A stretch of DNA of 64,000 nt from Gigaspora rosea (taxonomy: Eukaryota; Glomeromycota; Glomeromycetes; Diversisporales; Gigasporaceae): positions 82,122 through 146,121 of the forward strand of contig QKWP01000276.1 in NCBI GenBank assembly GCA_003550325.1, in the 5' to 3' direction. Each line of letters starts with the position of its first letter. Position 1 is the first letter of the stretch. The notes under the pieces are model-generated. The model was not told the origin of the DNA, did no database searches, and saw only the letters and a list, made by a program, of their open reading frames with translations. Shown in pieces: positions 1 to 12,093 of the stretch. The translations under genes and the position numbers were made by a program.

Positions 1-165
1 AAAAAAAAAAAAAAAGCCATTTTGACCAATTTTTATTACCTCCCCTCTCTGCCTTTTACCTCTCTCTCCCTTTTACTCTTTTCTCCCTTTTTACCCCTCT
101 CTCTCTTTTACCCCTCTCTCTTTTACTCCTCTCTCCTTTTTATCTGCTGGATTACTATTATAGCC
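1..165. repeat. Poly-A run and CT-rich low-complexity tract
   Basis: The window opens with a run of A and then short motifs of the type CTCTCTTTTACCC repeated to about position 150. This is simple sequence with no coding signal. Confidence 0.8.
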
Positions 166-179
166 CAGATTTTTTATTA

Positions 180-925
180 GCACATTTCAAATATAACATT
201 TATAAAATTACCCCATTAGCATTCTTTAAAATATACCTATTTTGCCATTTAGCGGGTTTCAAATATAACCTTTTTCTCCAATACCTACTTTTCAAATATA
301 ACCTTTTTTGAAAAACGGCTCTCCATTAGCTATTTTTCAACTATGACCCACATAGATTATTCGGGGTCCTGAATAACCCGTACAAGTTTATTTTATTTTT
401 ATTTTTTTTATTAAATATATTAGGTTTATAAATTTTTAAGTATTTGACAGAAATGTAAATACTAACAATATATATATTTTTACTATGCAAGTAACATCTA
501 AACGTTTTGCTAATTTACTTTAATATTTTCATATATTAAGACAATTCTTGCCTTTGAATCAGTACAAGATTGAACATTTGGTATGCCCAATTTTGATTAT
601 ATTATTTAATCAAATTATCGAATGTTATGTAATTATAAGTGATAAAATAACTTTTTAACTAATTTTAACTATAATGTTCATATTTACGAGGTTAATAAAA
701 GATGTTATTTTGCTATATTAATATACTATATTACTTCTAATCTATAATTTATGTATGACTAAAATTATCAAACGTATTAATTAATAAATAACTATTGCTC
801 CTCTTATATCATATAAGCAAATATTATATTGAAAAGCTTATTGTAAATATATTGAAATTCTTTATACTGATAATTAATTTTATTGTCATAGTAAAAAGTA
901 TTATATTGATCATCAGTCCGTCCGA
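180..925. other. Intergenic, short dispersed repeats only
   Basis: Three copies of a motif like TTTCAAATATAACCT occur near 186, 255 and 291. The rest is AT-rich sequence with no recognisable gene. A short open frame at 795-1019 is low-complexity and runs into the next inverted repeat, so I do not call it. Confidence 0.5.
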
Positions 926-1038
926 TATAGCTCTATTCGGTCCTATTCAGTTCTGTACTGCAGTCCAGTCTGACTTTTTAAAAGACTGGCAGTCTTTTAA
1001 CCAGGATAGACCAGACTGACCGATTAATAGCCCTATAG
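926..1038. repeat. Imperfect inverted-repeat (MITE-like) element
   Basis: The ends read ATAGCTCTATTCGGTC on the left and, reverse-complemented, ATAGGGCTATTAATCGGTC on the right. The interior holds a second hairpin, CCAGTCTG against CAGACTGG. No clear target-site duplication. Confidence 0.45.
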
Positions 1039-1107
1039 TATAGTTGTTGGTAAATTAATTCGGCAAATAAATACGGTTATGGCAAAGTGCCGTATTATTT
1101 GCCATAA

Positions 1108-1305
1108 TTATTTTGTACCATAATGCGCAATGCCATAATGCCGTAATGCCATAATAATGCCATAATACTGTAATAACATAATGCCATAGTACCGTAATTC
1201 CGCAATGCCGTAATGCCTTAATGCCATAATAATGCCGTAATGCTGTAATAGCGTAATGCTATAGTACTGTAATACTGTAAGTAATGTTGTAATACTATAA
1301 TGCAA
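1108..1305. repeat. Degenerate tandem repeat of (C)GTAATGCCATAATGC type
   Basis: About 200 bp of short units of 8-12 bp built from TAATGC and CATAAT. Open frames here on the minus strand (a peptide rich in YYGI) are translations of the repeat, not genes. Confidence 0.8.
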
Positions 1306-1440
1306 ATATTTAATGCTTTGTGTTAAAATTATAGTCGTTAGTAAAGCATGTCACCTCAATTCAAATTGTAATATGTAGTAATATAGTAATTATTTATTAC
1401 AAAAAGTAGTAATTGCAACAATATTTACTACATATAGTAA

Positions 1441-1576
1441 GTTATAGTTATTTTATAAGTTGTAGAAAATATCTAAATTTGCAGGGGTTAACCAGTATCA
1501 CATGGCCAAAGGCCATGTGATACGTGTTAACCCGCACAAATTTAGATATTTTCTACAACCCATACAATAACTATAG
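1441..1576. repeat. Near-perfect palindrome (hairpin element)
   Basis: The arm from TTGTAGAAAATATCTAAATT (1460) to the centre is mirrored on the other side and ends at 1558. Outer arms GTTATAGTTATT and AATAACTATA extend it to 1441-1576. The central AAAGG bridges CATGGCC and GGCCATG. It is either a small fold-back element or a MITE. Confidence 0.7.
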
Positions 1577-1710
1577 CAAATTGATCCATTTAATATAATT
1601 TGATTTAATAATGTAAAATTGATCAATTTAATATAAGTTTGATTTAATAATGTAAATTGATAAAAGTAGTGATCGATTTTAAATAAAAGCAAAATTTTTA
1701 GTGATTTAAA

Positions 1711-4349
1711 ATGATAACTCTCTCTTTTTTTTTAAAAATGATGACTGATTTACAAGAAGAAGTGAGAAGGTTATCAAATTTCTCTAAAGTTACTAATACA
1801 AATAAAAACACTGAGAAATGGCTCTGGCATATAAAACGCTATATAAAAGAACACAACATTCAAAAAAATTTGGACCAGTTCGATAATAGAGAAGAACTTG
1901 ACAAATTTTTAAGCCTGTTTATTGCGTGGCCAAAATGAAAAGATGGAAAACCTTTTAAAGTAGAGTCAGTACATAACTGCTATGCAGTTTTAGCACAATA
2001 TTTGAGAGTGAATAGTGTGATAGGAAGTGGAGCACGTTTATAGGACAAATACTATTTTCTAAAGTGTTGAAGTGTCTTGACGGGAAAATGCGATTCTTAC
2101 AAATGGATGGATGGGAAATACAAATTCAAGTGATACTTTAACTTCTGAAGAAATTACAGCTTGTTTGAGTCACCAATATTTGTCAATTAATGATAATAAA
2201 GGATTAATAAGACGAATTATTTTTTGGCTATCGTTACTATGTGGGCTTCATGGAGGAGACACTTGTAATTTACAGTACCGTAGTATTGAGTCTCGTTCTG
2301 ATGGTGGGCTACAGCTACATTTTTGGAAGGCAAAAAATAATCAAGGAGGAGTATTTCATCGTCGATGATATGGTCATGTTGCTACACGTACAGTTCCAAT
2401 TCCTCCTGATAATAATGAAAATCAGTATACGCCAGTAAAAGACATAATCTTATACTTGTCCAAATGTCCTGTTGAATGTCAAGAATCTGATCCTCTTTTT
2501 TAGAATGCATCAGAAAAATATCAGGTTTTTTTTATTTTGCTAAGCATCAGATTTTTTTATTTAAAAGTTTTCTACCGCTACGCTTAAATTACAATCTATT
2601 TATATTAAATATCCAAATAGGAAATGGTATAGACCTTCACGCATGGGCGTAAACACACTTAAAAAAATGTTACACAATATCGCTACTGTAACTATCATAA
2701 TGAAGAGCTTAGTACTTTTTTGCCGAGTTTAACTCCTTAGAAGGCCATATAAATTTGGTAATAATTTATGGGATGCGGTTATTTATGATTTATTAGGCAT
2801 TTATTATAAAAACAATGTATTTTTATTTAAAGAAGGTTTTGGAGAACATACATAATATATTGAACAAAGGGTGACTAATAGAAAGACTATATCTTTATTA
2901 AAACTGAAGTGGTTCGTTTATATACGTTTGAATTAATTAGTAGACACGTTAACGTGCTATCACAACTAAGCCTAGCACGTTGACGTCCTATTACAACTAA
3001 GCCTAGCATGTTGACGTGCTATTACAACTAAGCCTAGCACGTTGATGTGCTATCACAACTAAGTCTAGTACGTTGACGTGCTATCGAGAATATTTGAAAC
3101 TTATGCCTTTAATAAGCTAACGTGCTAACACTTTGACATGCTATTAAAGTGTTAACAAAAGAAGAAATCATATGTAAATGTCTGGCCAAACCGGGTTTTA
3201 CAAGAATACTACTTATTTGGGAAAAATGATAGAGATCGAAATTTTACTGTCATAAATTTTCAATTTGTGATACTACCAATACTGGAATTAATCTTGCAGA
3301 TCGTAAAATTACAAATCATTCTGCTAGACTAACTGCGATTATGCTTCTCAAGGCATCTGATATACCTGAAGATGAATTAATATTTTTTCAGGTCATCGAT
3401 CACGCGAGGGCATCAGGTTCTATAGTAAGCCCACAGACGATCAACAGTTAAATTCTGTAGCTTCACTAATTCCCTTTGCAGCAATCGAGGAAGATCTAGA
3501 AGAGTATTATAATTACCCCAGGAAATCATATTTTACATATGAATCAGAAGAAGAGGATAATATTGAAACTGGTAAATATAAAATTTAATCTATGGTATAA
3601 ATTTTTTGTAGATCTAATGCTAATATTTTATTCATATAAAAATAATACAACTTTACATGAAATTCTTGAATGTGATTCAAATCTTTTTCAGAATGTGGTA
3701 CAACATATATCAATATTTATACTTCACTGTAAAATTTATAAATGTATATGTTTATCTCTTAAATTCATAGAAACTTCTATTGTTACTACTACGGGTTCTG
3801 AATCAGGAATAATTGCAATTTATTAAATGAAAATTTTTTATTTTTTACATTTTTATTTTTATTTTTAATTTTTTTTTTGCAGATACTTTGAATTCACTTA
3901 AACAAGCCTTAAAGCACACACATAAATTATATAAAACTTCAAAATTTCAGCAGCATAACTCTAGACTTTTTTCACCTTTTAAATAACCATTATTAAAGAC
4001 CAAAAAATCAAGTTCCAGAGATCAACAACAAGATCAGTTACATAGTACTAAAGAGAATCGTACATATAACATTCAAAAAAATCTGTCACGTATTATTCAA
4101 GAGGATCAATTACATAATGTGCAAGACAATCATATTCAAGAGAATCAATTAGATATTACACAAGAAAATCACACTCAAGATAATCGATCACGTATCATGC
4201 AAGAACATTATATCCAAGAGAATCAATTACATAACATAAGAGATGATTCAATTGTCACGCAAAATTCTCCTGAAATTAGAAAACCATCTGAAACTATTAC
4301 TTCCAACATTATATTACAAATCCCACCTACTGAAAACCCATTACCTTAA
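1711..4349 (+). pseudogene. Crypton-like tyrosine recombinase gene, decayed
   Basis: Translated pieces in several frames resemble the tyrosine recombinase domain of Crypton-type and KIAA1958/DUF3504-type proteins. An N-terminal helical part (1711-1938) is followed by a core block with IIFWLSLLCGLHGGD (about 2211-2260) and then the catalytic block at 3300-3440. The catalytic block carries H-S-A-R (the HxxR box), G-H-R-S-R and a downstream R-F-Y, matching the R/H/Y catalytic set of the family. Frame changes occur near 1938, 2368 and 3387-3392, there are internal stops, and a foreign tandem repeat sits at 2939-3095. A likely intron runs from the GTAAAT after 3569 to a TTTTTTGCAG acceptor near 3881. 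The last part (3882-4349) is Q/N/H-rich with a repeated IQENQL-like motif. No single reading frame survives, so this copy is dead. The family call is from motif recognition only. Confidence 0.7.
2939..3095. repeat. 31-bp tandem repeat, five units
   Basis: The unit has the core GCACGTTGACGTGCT followed by ATTACAACTAAGCCTA. Period 31 is seen directly (units starting at 2971 and 3002). Each unit carries a small hairpin, AGCACGT against ACGTGCT. It interrupts the recombinase pseudogene. Confidence 0.8.
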
Positions 4350-4532
4350 ATTTAAATCTTACATTTGGAAAATAACATCTATTCGAATATGTAATTTTTT
4401 ATTATGCAAATTAGTTGTTACTTTGTATAGATACATTTATGTAACATAATTCATATAAATAAAGATTTTACTGCTTTTGCGTATTATATTACTAACCCGT
4501 CAATTTAAAAAACTACAATTTTGAGTGAATTG

Positions 4533-4596
4533 AAATAACTAAATCGGAACACTTTCATATTTTATCAAATATAAAGTGTGCTGATTTAGTTATTTT
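4533..4596. repeat. Inverted repeat hairpin
   Basis: AAATAACTAAATCGGAACAC is mirrored by GTGTGCTGATTTAGTTATTT with a short AT-rich loop. It lies about 180 bp downstream of the recombinase stop codon and may be a small MITE. Confidence 0.6.
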
Positions 4597-4672
4597 TTAA
4601 AACACATGCCAATAAAATGGTAAAAAAGCACAGGTTGTTACATAAGACCCATACAATAAATATTATTATATG

Positions 4673-4800
4673 TAGTAATATTTTATTATATGTAGTAATT
4701 ATTATTACAAGTAGTAATTATTATTACAAGTAGTAATTATTATTGCAAGTAGTAATTATTATTACAAGTAGTAATTATTATTACAAGTAGTAATTATTAT
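4673..4800. repeat. Tandem repeat of 18-19 bp (ATTATTACAAGTAGTA)
   Basis: About seven units of ATTATTACAAGTAGTAATT. A related sequence (ATTACAAAAAGTAGTAATT) sits near 1393-1430. Confidence 0.75.
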
Positions 4801-4804
4801 ATGA

Positions 4805-4962
4805 CAGGGTGAAATCTGAGTTGTGAATAGTGAAACCTGCTATGATTATCACATGAGGGTGAAATCCACTTTTATATAATAAAAAACATAATAAAATGTG
4901 GATTTCACCCTAACCCGATCTACAAAGCAGATTTACTATTTCGCAACTCAGGTTTCACCCTG
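4805..4962. mobile_element. Palindromic MITE with CAGGGTGAAA ends
   Basis: The termini CAGGGTGAAATCTGAGTTG and, inverted, CAGGGTGAAACCTGAGTTG flank a second inner inverted repeat, GGGTGAAATCCAC against GTGGATTTCACCC. The CAGGG start is hAT-like, but I see no clean 8-bp duplication, so the superfamily is open. Confidence 0.6.
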
Positions 4963-5151
4963 TTCTATTATTATTGCAGGTAATAATTACTACATGTTGT
5001 AATTATTATTATAAGCAACAATTATTGTTATAATTATAGATAAATATAATATAATACATCTTGCTAAATTTATAACATCATATGCGTAGCCAATAAACTA
5101 TAATATACTATATATATATTTAGTTATTGAATGCGTAGAAGACAGGTTCAT

Positions 5152-5420
5152 ATTATTTTACAAACAATTCTTCACCGACATAACATTTCACCAACAAATA
5201 CTCACTGACAAGTTCATTTTACCAACAGTTTGTTTCAAGTTTATTTTTAAATAGCACAATAAATTTAGTCCTAATTCTACCTAATTCTACCCTGACCCTA
5301 ATGACAATAACCAGAATTACTTTGTCAGTGAAATGAGCTTTGGTGAAATAAACTGTCAGTAAAATGAACTTGTCAGTGAATAATTGTTAGTGAAATGTTA
5401 TGGATTCGTATTATTTCACT
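5152..5420. repeat. Inverted-repeat element A of the 5.1-6.3 kb palindrome cluster
   Basis: The left arm (about 5152-5229), with ACTCACTGACAAGTTCATTT, is mirrored by the right arm (about 5343-5420), with AAATGAACTTGTCAGTGAAT. Both arms are chains of a 10-18 bp motif of the type TTCACCGACAA. Confidence 0.75.
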
Positions 5421-6340
5421 GACAATCACTTCACAGACATAACATTATACCGACAACCATTTTACCAACAAGCTTTTTTTACTGACAAATAACTCGCCGA
5501 CACTCGATTTGCTGATAAGCATGCTTTCACCGACATGTTGATTTTACTAACACACACTTCGCCGACAGTTAATTTTACTGACAAAATCAACTTACCGACA
5601 AGCTCATTTTACCGAAAATAGAATTTACTGACAAGATTATTCTACCAACAATAAAATCACCGTCAAACAATTCGCTGACAAACAATTCGCCAGGTGCCTT
5701 AAGTATCACGGTTGATGCTGAAGTTATAGGGTCTCGATTTGAAACTATAAGCCCTGCTAAAATCCACATATACTCTATAAATATGAAATCTATACCCAAA
5801 CCTTACCCTAACCCTATAAGACAAAGACAAAAAAAACATCCAAAGAAAATTTTAAAATTTTATATCAAAATAGGTTATAACTTCAGCATCAGCCGTGACA
5901 ATAATTATTATTATCATCATTACTGTAATAAAATGTGCAATTTTTATTGTCATTATTAATAAATTGCATATTACGTAATTATTCTTAGTAGTTTATTACA
6001 TTGCTGTGGTCTCATATATCTACTAGTTGTATTGTCAGTAATTGTATTGTCGGCAAATCGTATTGTCGATGAATTGTATTGTTGGTAGAATAAGCTTGTC
6101 AGTATATTCTTTTTCGGTAAAATGAGCTTGTCGGTAAGTTGATTTTGTCAGTAAATGTAACTGTCGGTGAAGTGTGTATCGGTAAAATCAACTTGTCAGT
6201 GAAAAGGAACTTGTCAGTAAATCAAGTGTCGGCGAATTTTGTGTAGGTAAAAAAAGCTTGTCAGTAAAATGATTGTTGGTGTAGGTTGATGTCTGTGAAG
6301 TGATTGTCAGCGATTTGATTGCCACCAAAATGTTATGCCG
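5405..6340. repeat. Large inverted repeat B built from TTTACCGACAA motifs
   Basis: About 290 bp at 5405-5697 reappears inverted at 6035-6335. The stretch GACAAAATCAACTTACCGAC (5580-5599) pairs with GTCGGTAAGTTGATTTTGTC near 6130. Every arm is itself made of short repeats, GACAA spaced 12-20 bp apart. It could be a fold-back transposon. No coding capacity. Confidence 0.75.
5707..5899. mobile_element. MITE nested inside inverted repeat B
   Basis: TIRs CACGGTTGATGCTGAAGTTA and, inverted, CACGGCTGATGCTGAAGTTA bound about 190 bp that separate the two arms of element B, so this element probably inserted into the older palindrome. Confidence 0.6.
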
Positions 6341-7180
6341 GTGAAGTGATAGTCAATTAATTGAATGCCAACCGTAGCGGACATATTATATAAGAAATTA
6401 ACAATCATATAGTGAATAAACACACACTTCAGATAACCATACTTCATTGCATTCCATTCCTGGTATAGTACTATGTGATGCTTATCGTGATGCTTAAGTG
6501 CAGAAATTCAAGTTTTGATGCGTTTGGCATATTGTCTAATCATATATAAGATTTACATCACTTAACTTGCTATAGTAACCATAAAATGTTAAATAAAAAA
6601 CTATAAAATCGAATTCATGTATCTAATCACAATCAATGCAATTTAGTAGGGCAGCTGGCGCAAGTGGCATATCACTGGTGCAGTACTATAAATTTATAAC
6701 GTTGCATTAATGACGTTCTACTTGTACCAATAACCCTAAATTTGTGCCTTAAGTATTTTGTTGATAGCGATATATTCTTCGCCCATCATATTATATTACG
6801 TACTAGTATCTCAGAGTAGAGTAACGTGAATACCAAACCCGGTATTTTCATACACACACTAGCAGTTTGTCACAGCAGCGCAGCAATTAACATGTGAAAT
6901 CATAGATTTTTAACACCCAATCAAATGCGAGCTGGTATTCTCATAAGAATGTTATCATGACTAATCGATGACTGATCATCCGTTGCACAAATATGGACTT
7001 GAAATTACAAGGATCAAGAATACTAATAAAGTTTATAATAATATAATGATTGTTTATATTTTATTTGTTCTTTACTTGCATTAATTTATTCCAAGTATAA
7101 CGATTATCAAACTACGTTAATTAAAAACTGAATATGACTGTGATGCAAAACACAACCTACTGACTTATCGACTAGCATTA
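6341..7180. other. Intergenic, nothing recognised
   Basis: AT-rich sequence with no coding frame of note and no strong repeat apart from short AT tracts. Confidence 0.4.
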
Positions 7181-7802
7181 GGCCGTTTAAAGTTGATTCT
7201 TTGGTCAACATCACTTTTCCAGGGCTCTCGGGAGGGGGAAGGGGTAAAATGAAACGAACATATGAAACGAACATATAAAAATGAACAAAGATGGGCCAAT
7301 TTCATTGGTTGGTAAAATCAGATGACTGGTGAGAGTCCGCTTTACTTATTTGTGCGAGCGGTACAAACCTAAAAAGGAAATTCAACGTAAAAATAAACTA
7401 AGTTCGTGAAATTAAAAATTTAGGGTTAGGGTCTTAACGTCAGAAGCTACACGTGTATAGGGTTAGAGTGATGCCTATTATATGTAAAATTTCATTCCCG
7501 TCATTTTTAATTAGTGCACCAAGACAGGTTTATACACTCGTTTTCTTGTATTTTCTCTTTTTACGGTTTTTTTTTGTGTTTTCTTCGCTTTGCTCACGTG
7601 TCGGGCTGATCCGGGATCATCACATTTTACGTTCTCCGATTGGCTAATTTCCCTTTTTGGATTTGTACACTCGCACAAATAAGTGCACGCGTGAGAGTCA
7701 TCCAACGTTTTGATTGGCTGTTCGTTTTCGGGGGAAGTGGGGGAGACTTCAGCTGAGGGGGGAGGGGGTGATGTTAACCAATAAATTAACTTCAAACGGC
7801 CT
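7181..7802. mobile_element. Harbinger/Tourist-like non-autonomous element with long TIRs
   Basis: The ends begin GGCCGTTTAAAGTTGATT and, inverted, GGCCGTTTGAAGTTAATT, and are flanked on both sides by TTA. The 3-bp TTA duplication and GGCC start are typical of PIF/Harbinger (Tourist) elements. Inversion continues inward for about 200 bp: CTTATTTGTGCGAGCGGTAC near 7342 matches the inverse of 7660-7680. No transposase is present. Open frames inside on both strands look incidental. Confidence 0.6.
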
Positions 7803-8100
7803 TATTAATTTTAAAAAATGAGAATAAAGAAACATGATTAAATATATTGTTGCGTACAAATCAAGATTTGCAATTTTTTTTGATAACATTTTTTATTTTT
7901 TTAATTTTGTTCGGGTGTTACAAAAAGTCACAAGGATTTTTTATCCAATCAGATCCACGAATTCGGATACTCCCTTTCACTTGCCACTTAACCATGCACT
8001 TCGTTGCACTCCGTTCCTGGCAGATCACATAATAATTTTACGACATGGTGAAACCCGCGAAGAAATATTTACGTTATTGACGTAAATCCTACCTAGAATA

Positions 8101-8392
8101 GGGGTCGTCTAAAGCCATGTACCCACGTGACATTTTCGTGTAAATCAACCAAACGGAGTCGCGAAATTTTGTTTACACGGATCAGCCCGAAGAAGTCAAA
8201 AATCAAAAAAAACGCAAGAACTTAAAAACGGCATTCTAAACCTATCTTGGGCCATTAATAAAAAATGTCGGGAGGTAATTTTACCTATATTGGTTCTAAC
8301 CCTAACCCCGACCCTAATGCTAAACAGACTCTGATACGAATTTTAACTAAAATTTCAAAAAATCACGTGGGTACATGGCTTTAGCCATCCCC
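8101..8392. mobile_element. hAT-like MITE with GGGGTCGTCTAAAGC ends
   Basis: The left end GGGGTCGTCTAAAGCCATG and the right end, inverted, GGGGATGGCTAAAGCCATG continue into a shared GTACCCACGTGA. Flanks are CTAGAATA (8093-8100) and ATAGAATA (8393-8400), an 8-bp duplication with one mismatch. A diverged copy in opposite orientation lies at 57712-57996 and a lone end at 49437. Confidence 0.6.
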
Positions 8393-8460
8393 ATAGAATA
8401 GCATCCAACTCTAATTAAGTATAGATCTACATCAAGAAAACTCCTATCATATAATTTTTT

Positions 8461-8574
8461 AACTCGATATCTCCGACTATTAGTCATTACGATCATTATC
8501 GTTATTAGTATAAAATTAACTCGATATTTCCGACTATTAGTCATTACGATCATTATCGTTATTAGTATAAAATT
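8461..8574. repeat. 57-bp tandem duplication
   Basis: Two almost identical units start at 8461 and 8518 (AACTCGATATCTCCGACTAT and AACTCGATATTTCCGACTAT). Confidence 0.85.
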
Positions 8575-9077
8575 TAAACTGAAATAACTTTTAACTATTA
8601 AAGATATACGAGTAAAAGTACTTTATTAAATTCCTCTTAATGTTCTCTTTAAGAATAGTTCTTTTTTATTGTCATAAAATTAATCGTGCTTTATTAATCT
8701 ATTTTCGCTTTAGCTTATATGAAAAATAAAAAAAGGGCTCTATTACTTTAAAGAGAATGTTAAAAGGAATCTAAATAAATATAATTTTGCATTCGTCTCA
8801 CAAGTAGTTCAGGAGTTATTTCAGTCTGAAATTTTATATGTTTTTTTTATTAAACAGAATGATCAATAATGTTTGTAGATCATATGACATTTCACACCCT
8901 AGTGACTCGTAAAATTCGTCTGATCTTTACCCAAAATTCAAGCTAATATCTTTAAGGTACTTTGTATTAGCATAATAGAAGAACTGCTCATGCCTAAATA
9001 AGGTAGTAATAACTTGGGGATGCAAGTTTGTTATGTAACGAAAATTTTATAATATTTTTTATTTTAATTAGTGATAC
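8575..9077. other. Intergenic, nothing recognised
   Basis: AT-rich sequence without coding or repeat signal that I can support. Confidence 0.4.
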
Positions 9078-9149
9078 GGGCTGACCTCGGCCCATCAGCC
9101 GGGCGGGCGAGCGGGTCGGCCCTTGACCCACGTTCCTGCAGGTCAGCCC
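9078..9149. repeat. GC-rich hairpin island
   Basis: GGGCTGACCT and its exact inverse AGGTCAGCCC enclose about 50 bp of very GC-rich sequence in an AT-rich neighbourhood. The left flank, TTAGTGATACGGGC, resembles an element end near 33789. Further inverted sequence follows at 9433-9459 (ATAAGAGG..CCTCTTAT). Confidence 0.6.
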
Positions 9150-9858
9150 GGCCGGTATATTTATTCGTCTAGAAGTTCATTGTATAACTTATAATTATTA
9201 GTTAAATCACGCGTAGAACATTCTCAAGTTAGTGCTTGCAATCGATAACTATCTATCCAACCAAGATCGAATAGTCGAATTTTCTAGTCGATATTTATAA
9301 ATTCAACTAGTCAATTAGGAGTTCTGATTGCTCGCTGATTAAAGCACTGTTATCGATTATAAGTTAGTAAACCACCGTCATACTTATCACCTATTTCCAT
9401 CTATGAGAGAATAGCCCGGTAGATCACCGGCCATAAGAGGACCCATCGGGCCCTCTTATAGCCATTTCCTATTCGCATATAGTAGATCCACTATATATAC
9501 GCATCACATACACTCTTCCTCTATTTGTAATTTATGTAACATTATATGGGATCTTTGATATTAAAATGACCCTCCGAGGCTATGTTGATTTTGTGAATAA
9601 AAATCAAATTTGCCAGCCAATTTGAATAAACATTTTTTTTAGGTTGGGCAATTTTGTAAGTAAAATTACTATACTGACATTCTTTATTAATACTGAGGTA
9701 GGATTAGGCACATGTTTCTTGCATTTTTTTGTTTTTTTTCACTTTTTTGTTTGCATCGTAAAATTTATTATTTAAGTGATGCATCTTCCAATAAGGGATG
9801 TGCAAGACGGTGCGGTCTTTTAGCTCTTAATCCTGTAACTCATTTAATGTTTTCTTAG

Positions 9859-10822
9859 GTATCCATTGACTAAGGTTATTGGAATAGATATATCTCCGCA
9901 CCAACCAACTCAGATAAAACCTAATAACTTTGAGTTCATTAATGCAAATGTTCAAGAAAGATTACCATTCGATGATAACACTTTTGATTTTGTATTTCAA
10001 CGGCTTTTGGTTCTCTGACACACTAAAGAGAAGTGGCCAAAAGTAATAAATGAGCTTGTCAGAGTTTTAAAGCCAGATGGATTCTTAGAAGTATGCTTAT
10101 TTGAAAAATTAATATGATGTTTATTAATATTTTAAAATAAGTGTTTTTGATCATTTTATTTTTTTTAAAAAAAAAGTTATGTGAATCTTCCCTCCAATTT
10201 GATGCAGGACCAGCTACTCTACGTATATGGAATGCCGGTGTGTATCTTAAGGCTATCTAATTGCTTTATTCTTTTATTTATATAATGTCTATTTAATTAT
10301 TATGAAGGAGAAGAAATATTAATGGAAAAAGGCGGTGATTTAAATGTATATCAAAAATTAGATCAATTTTTACAAAATCAAGGTTTTTTGATATTTCGTC
10401 CAATTTCATATTATAATTTATATGATTTTATAGATAAATTTATTATTAATACTTATGTATTTTCTAAATTTTGTAGGTCGATTAGAAAATATTAACAAAG
10501 AAGTAAAAAAAGCCTATTTTAGTGTAAAGCACAACAATATTGAATTTAGTAAAGCGGTATGTATTGTATATAAACTTAAGTTAATTATTTTAATAAAGTA
10601 ATCTTTTAAAAGTTTTTATAATATATATAAATATAATAGTTTATCAATGACATGGTTTCTATAACAAATTCGCTTAAACCTTTCTTAACAAAAAAATTGC
10701 AAATTTCCGATGAAAATTTTGACGAGCTGGCCAAAACATCAGAAAAAGAATTAGTTGAACTTGATACTTATATTTATTGGGTTCGTGCTTATGCGAGCAA
10801 GGTTATTGATAATAATAATTAA
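9859..10822 (+). pseudogene. SAM-dependent methyltransferase, 5' truncated remnant
   Basis: Exon 9859-10090 encodes a class I methyltransferase segment: VIGIDIS (strand with the acidic SAM-binding residue), then LPFDDNTFDFV and ELVRVLKPDGFLEV, typical of motifs II to III. An in-frame TGA replaces one residue after FQRLLVL (about 10016). Further exons follow with recognisable splice sites: 10177-10237 (LCESSLQFDAGPATLRIW), 10307 to about 10435, one at about 10476-10556 (GRLENINKEVKKAYFSV), and the last at 10640-10822 ending ASKVIDNNN. The glycine-rich motif I expected upstream of VIGIDIS is not found. Loss of motif I plus the stop argue for a pseudogene. The substrate cannot be told. Confidence 0.7.
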
Positions 10823-12093
10823 GTAAAAATTATATATTTAATTTTTATTAATGTTAAAATCAATGCACATAATAGCATTGAATCATTTTAATTATAGATA
10901 ATTTTCTTTCATACATATTTATTTAAATTATTACTATTAAACGTACTGTATATAGTTAATTTTAATTTATTCATTATAGTATTTTTATATCATATTATGA
11001 ATATCTTAATATTCTTAATATTAAAAATATAAATATGAAATTACAATATTAACATATGCATACTGCTGTATTAAATAATAAATAAGATAAAATTTTATTT
11101 TAAAATAATTATTTTATTGTTATAAAGACAAATAACTTAATAATATCAGATATGGAATAAATAATAATTAATATTATTGGCTGCTTCGCATCTAATAATT
11201 CTATAATATCTAAGGTCTGACATATACAAGCCAATATTGAAAGTAATTTTGACGTGTTAAATTATTTTTAGTAATCTATTATATTTAAAAGTAACATTTC
11301 AAATTAGATTAAAAACTTCGTCTGATTTGAAGACTAATTCAAATCTAAATTTAATTTGAATTCAGAACCAAACTAAAATATTTAGTTTTATCATACAGTA
11401 CTAATATTAGAGTAATCTGGTTCCAATTAGACTCAATCTTGGTTTGAACTAACATTTTTTAGTTCAAACTAATTTTAAAATTGGGATGGAATGAAAATTC
11501 AAATATATATAATATTACTAAGATACTAAAAAGACTCTTTAAAATAAATTGCAGGTTTAATATACAAACTATAAAACTATAATTTTTTTAGAAGAAAAAT
11601 ATATTATAATAATTATTTTTACACTAATTCAGTAATCTATTTAGCTAATTTTTTAAACGTTTGCTAAATGTTTTAATATAGCAATTATATTTTAGAAATA
11701 TAAAAATTATTAATTTATTTTATAATATTAGAATATAATTTTTAGTATAATAAATAGAAATATCTAATATCGATACTACTCTAATATAGCGTTTGACCTT
11801 CTTGAAAAGTCTTTTAATCTTCTATGGCAAAAGAAATGGCTGAAAAACGTTGAGTCAAATCTCAACCCAATTTAAAAGATGGAATACGTCACAACAAATT
11901 TGAACCCGACAAAAAATTTCACAAAAGCCAACAAAAATACTTTTTATTGGTGGTAATAAATTCGAAATACATAAATATTTCATATGTTAAGTTAGATAAT
12001 AAAGGTCACTGTATAATTTCAGACGAATATGGCTTTTTTTCCTTTTTTTTTTTTTTTTTTGTGCAACAAAAATTTTATACTATAATTAAAATT
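10823..12093. other. AT-rich intergenic
   Basis: Very AT-rich with a T run at 12034-12061. No gene or strong repeat seen. Confidence 0.4.

Noticed and set aside
7511..7795. 94-codon minus-strand frame with SPPPPS
   Set aside because: Lies inside the Harbinger-like element, includes its TIR and shows no domain.
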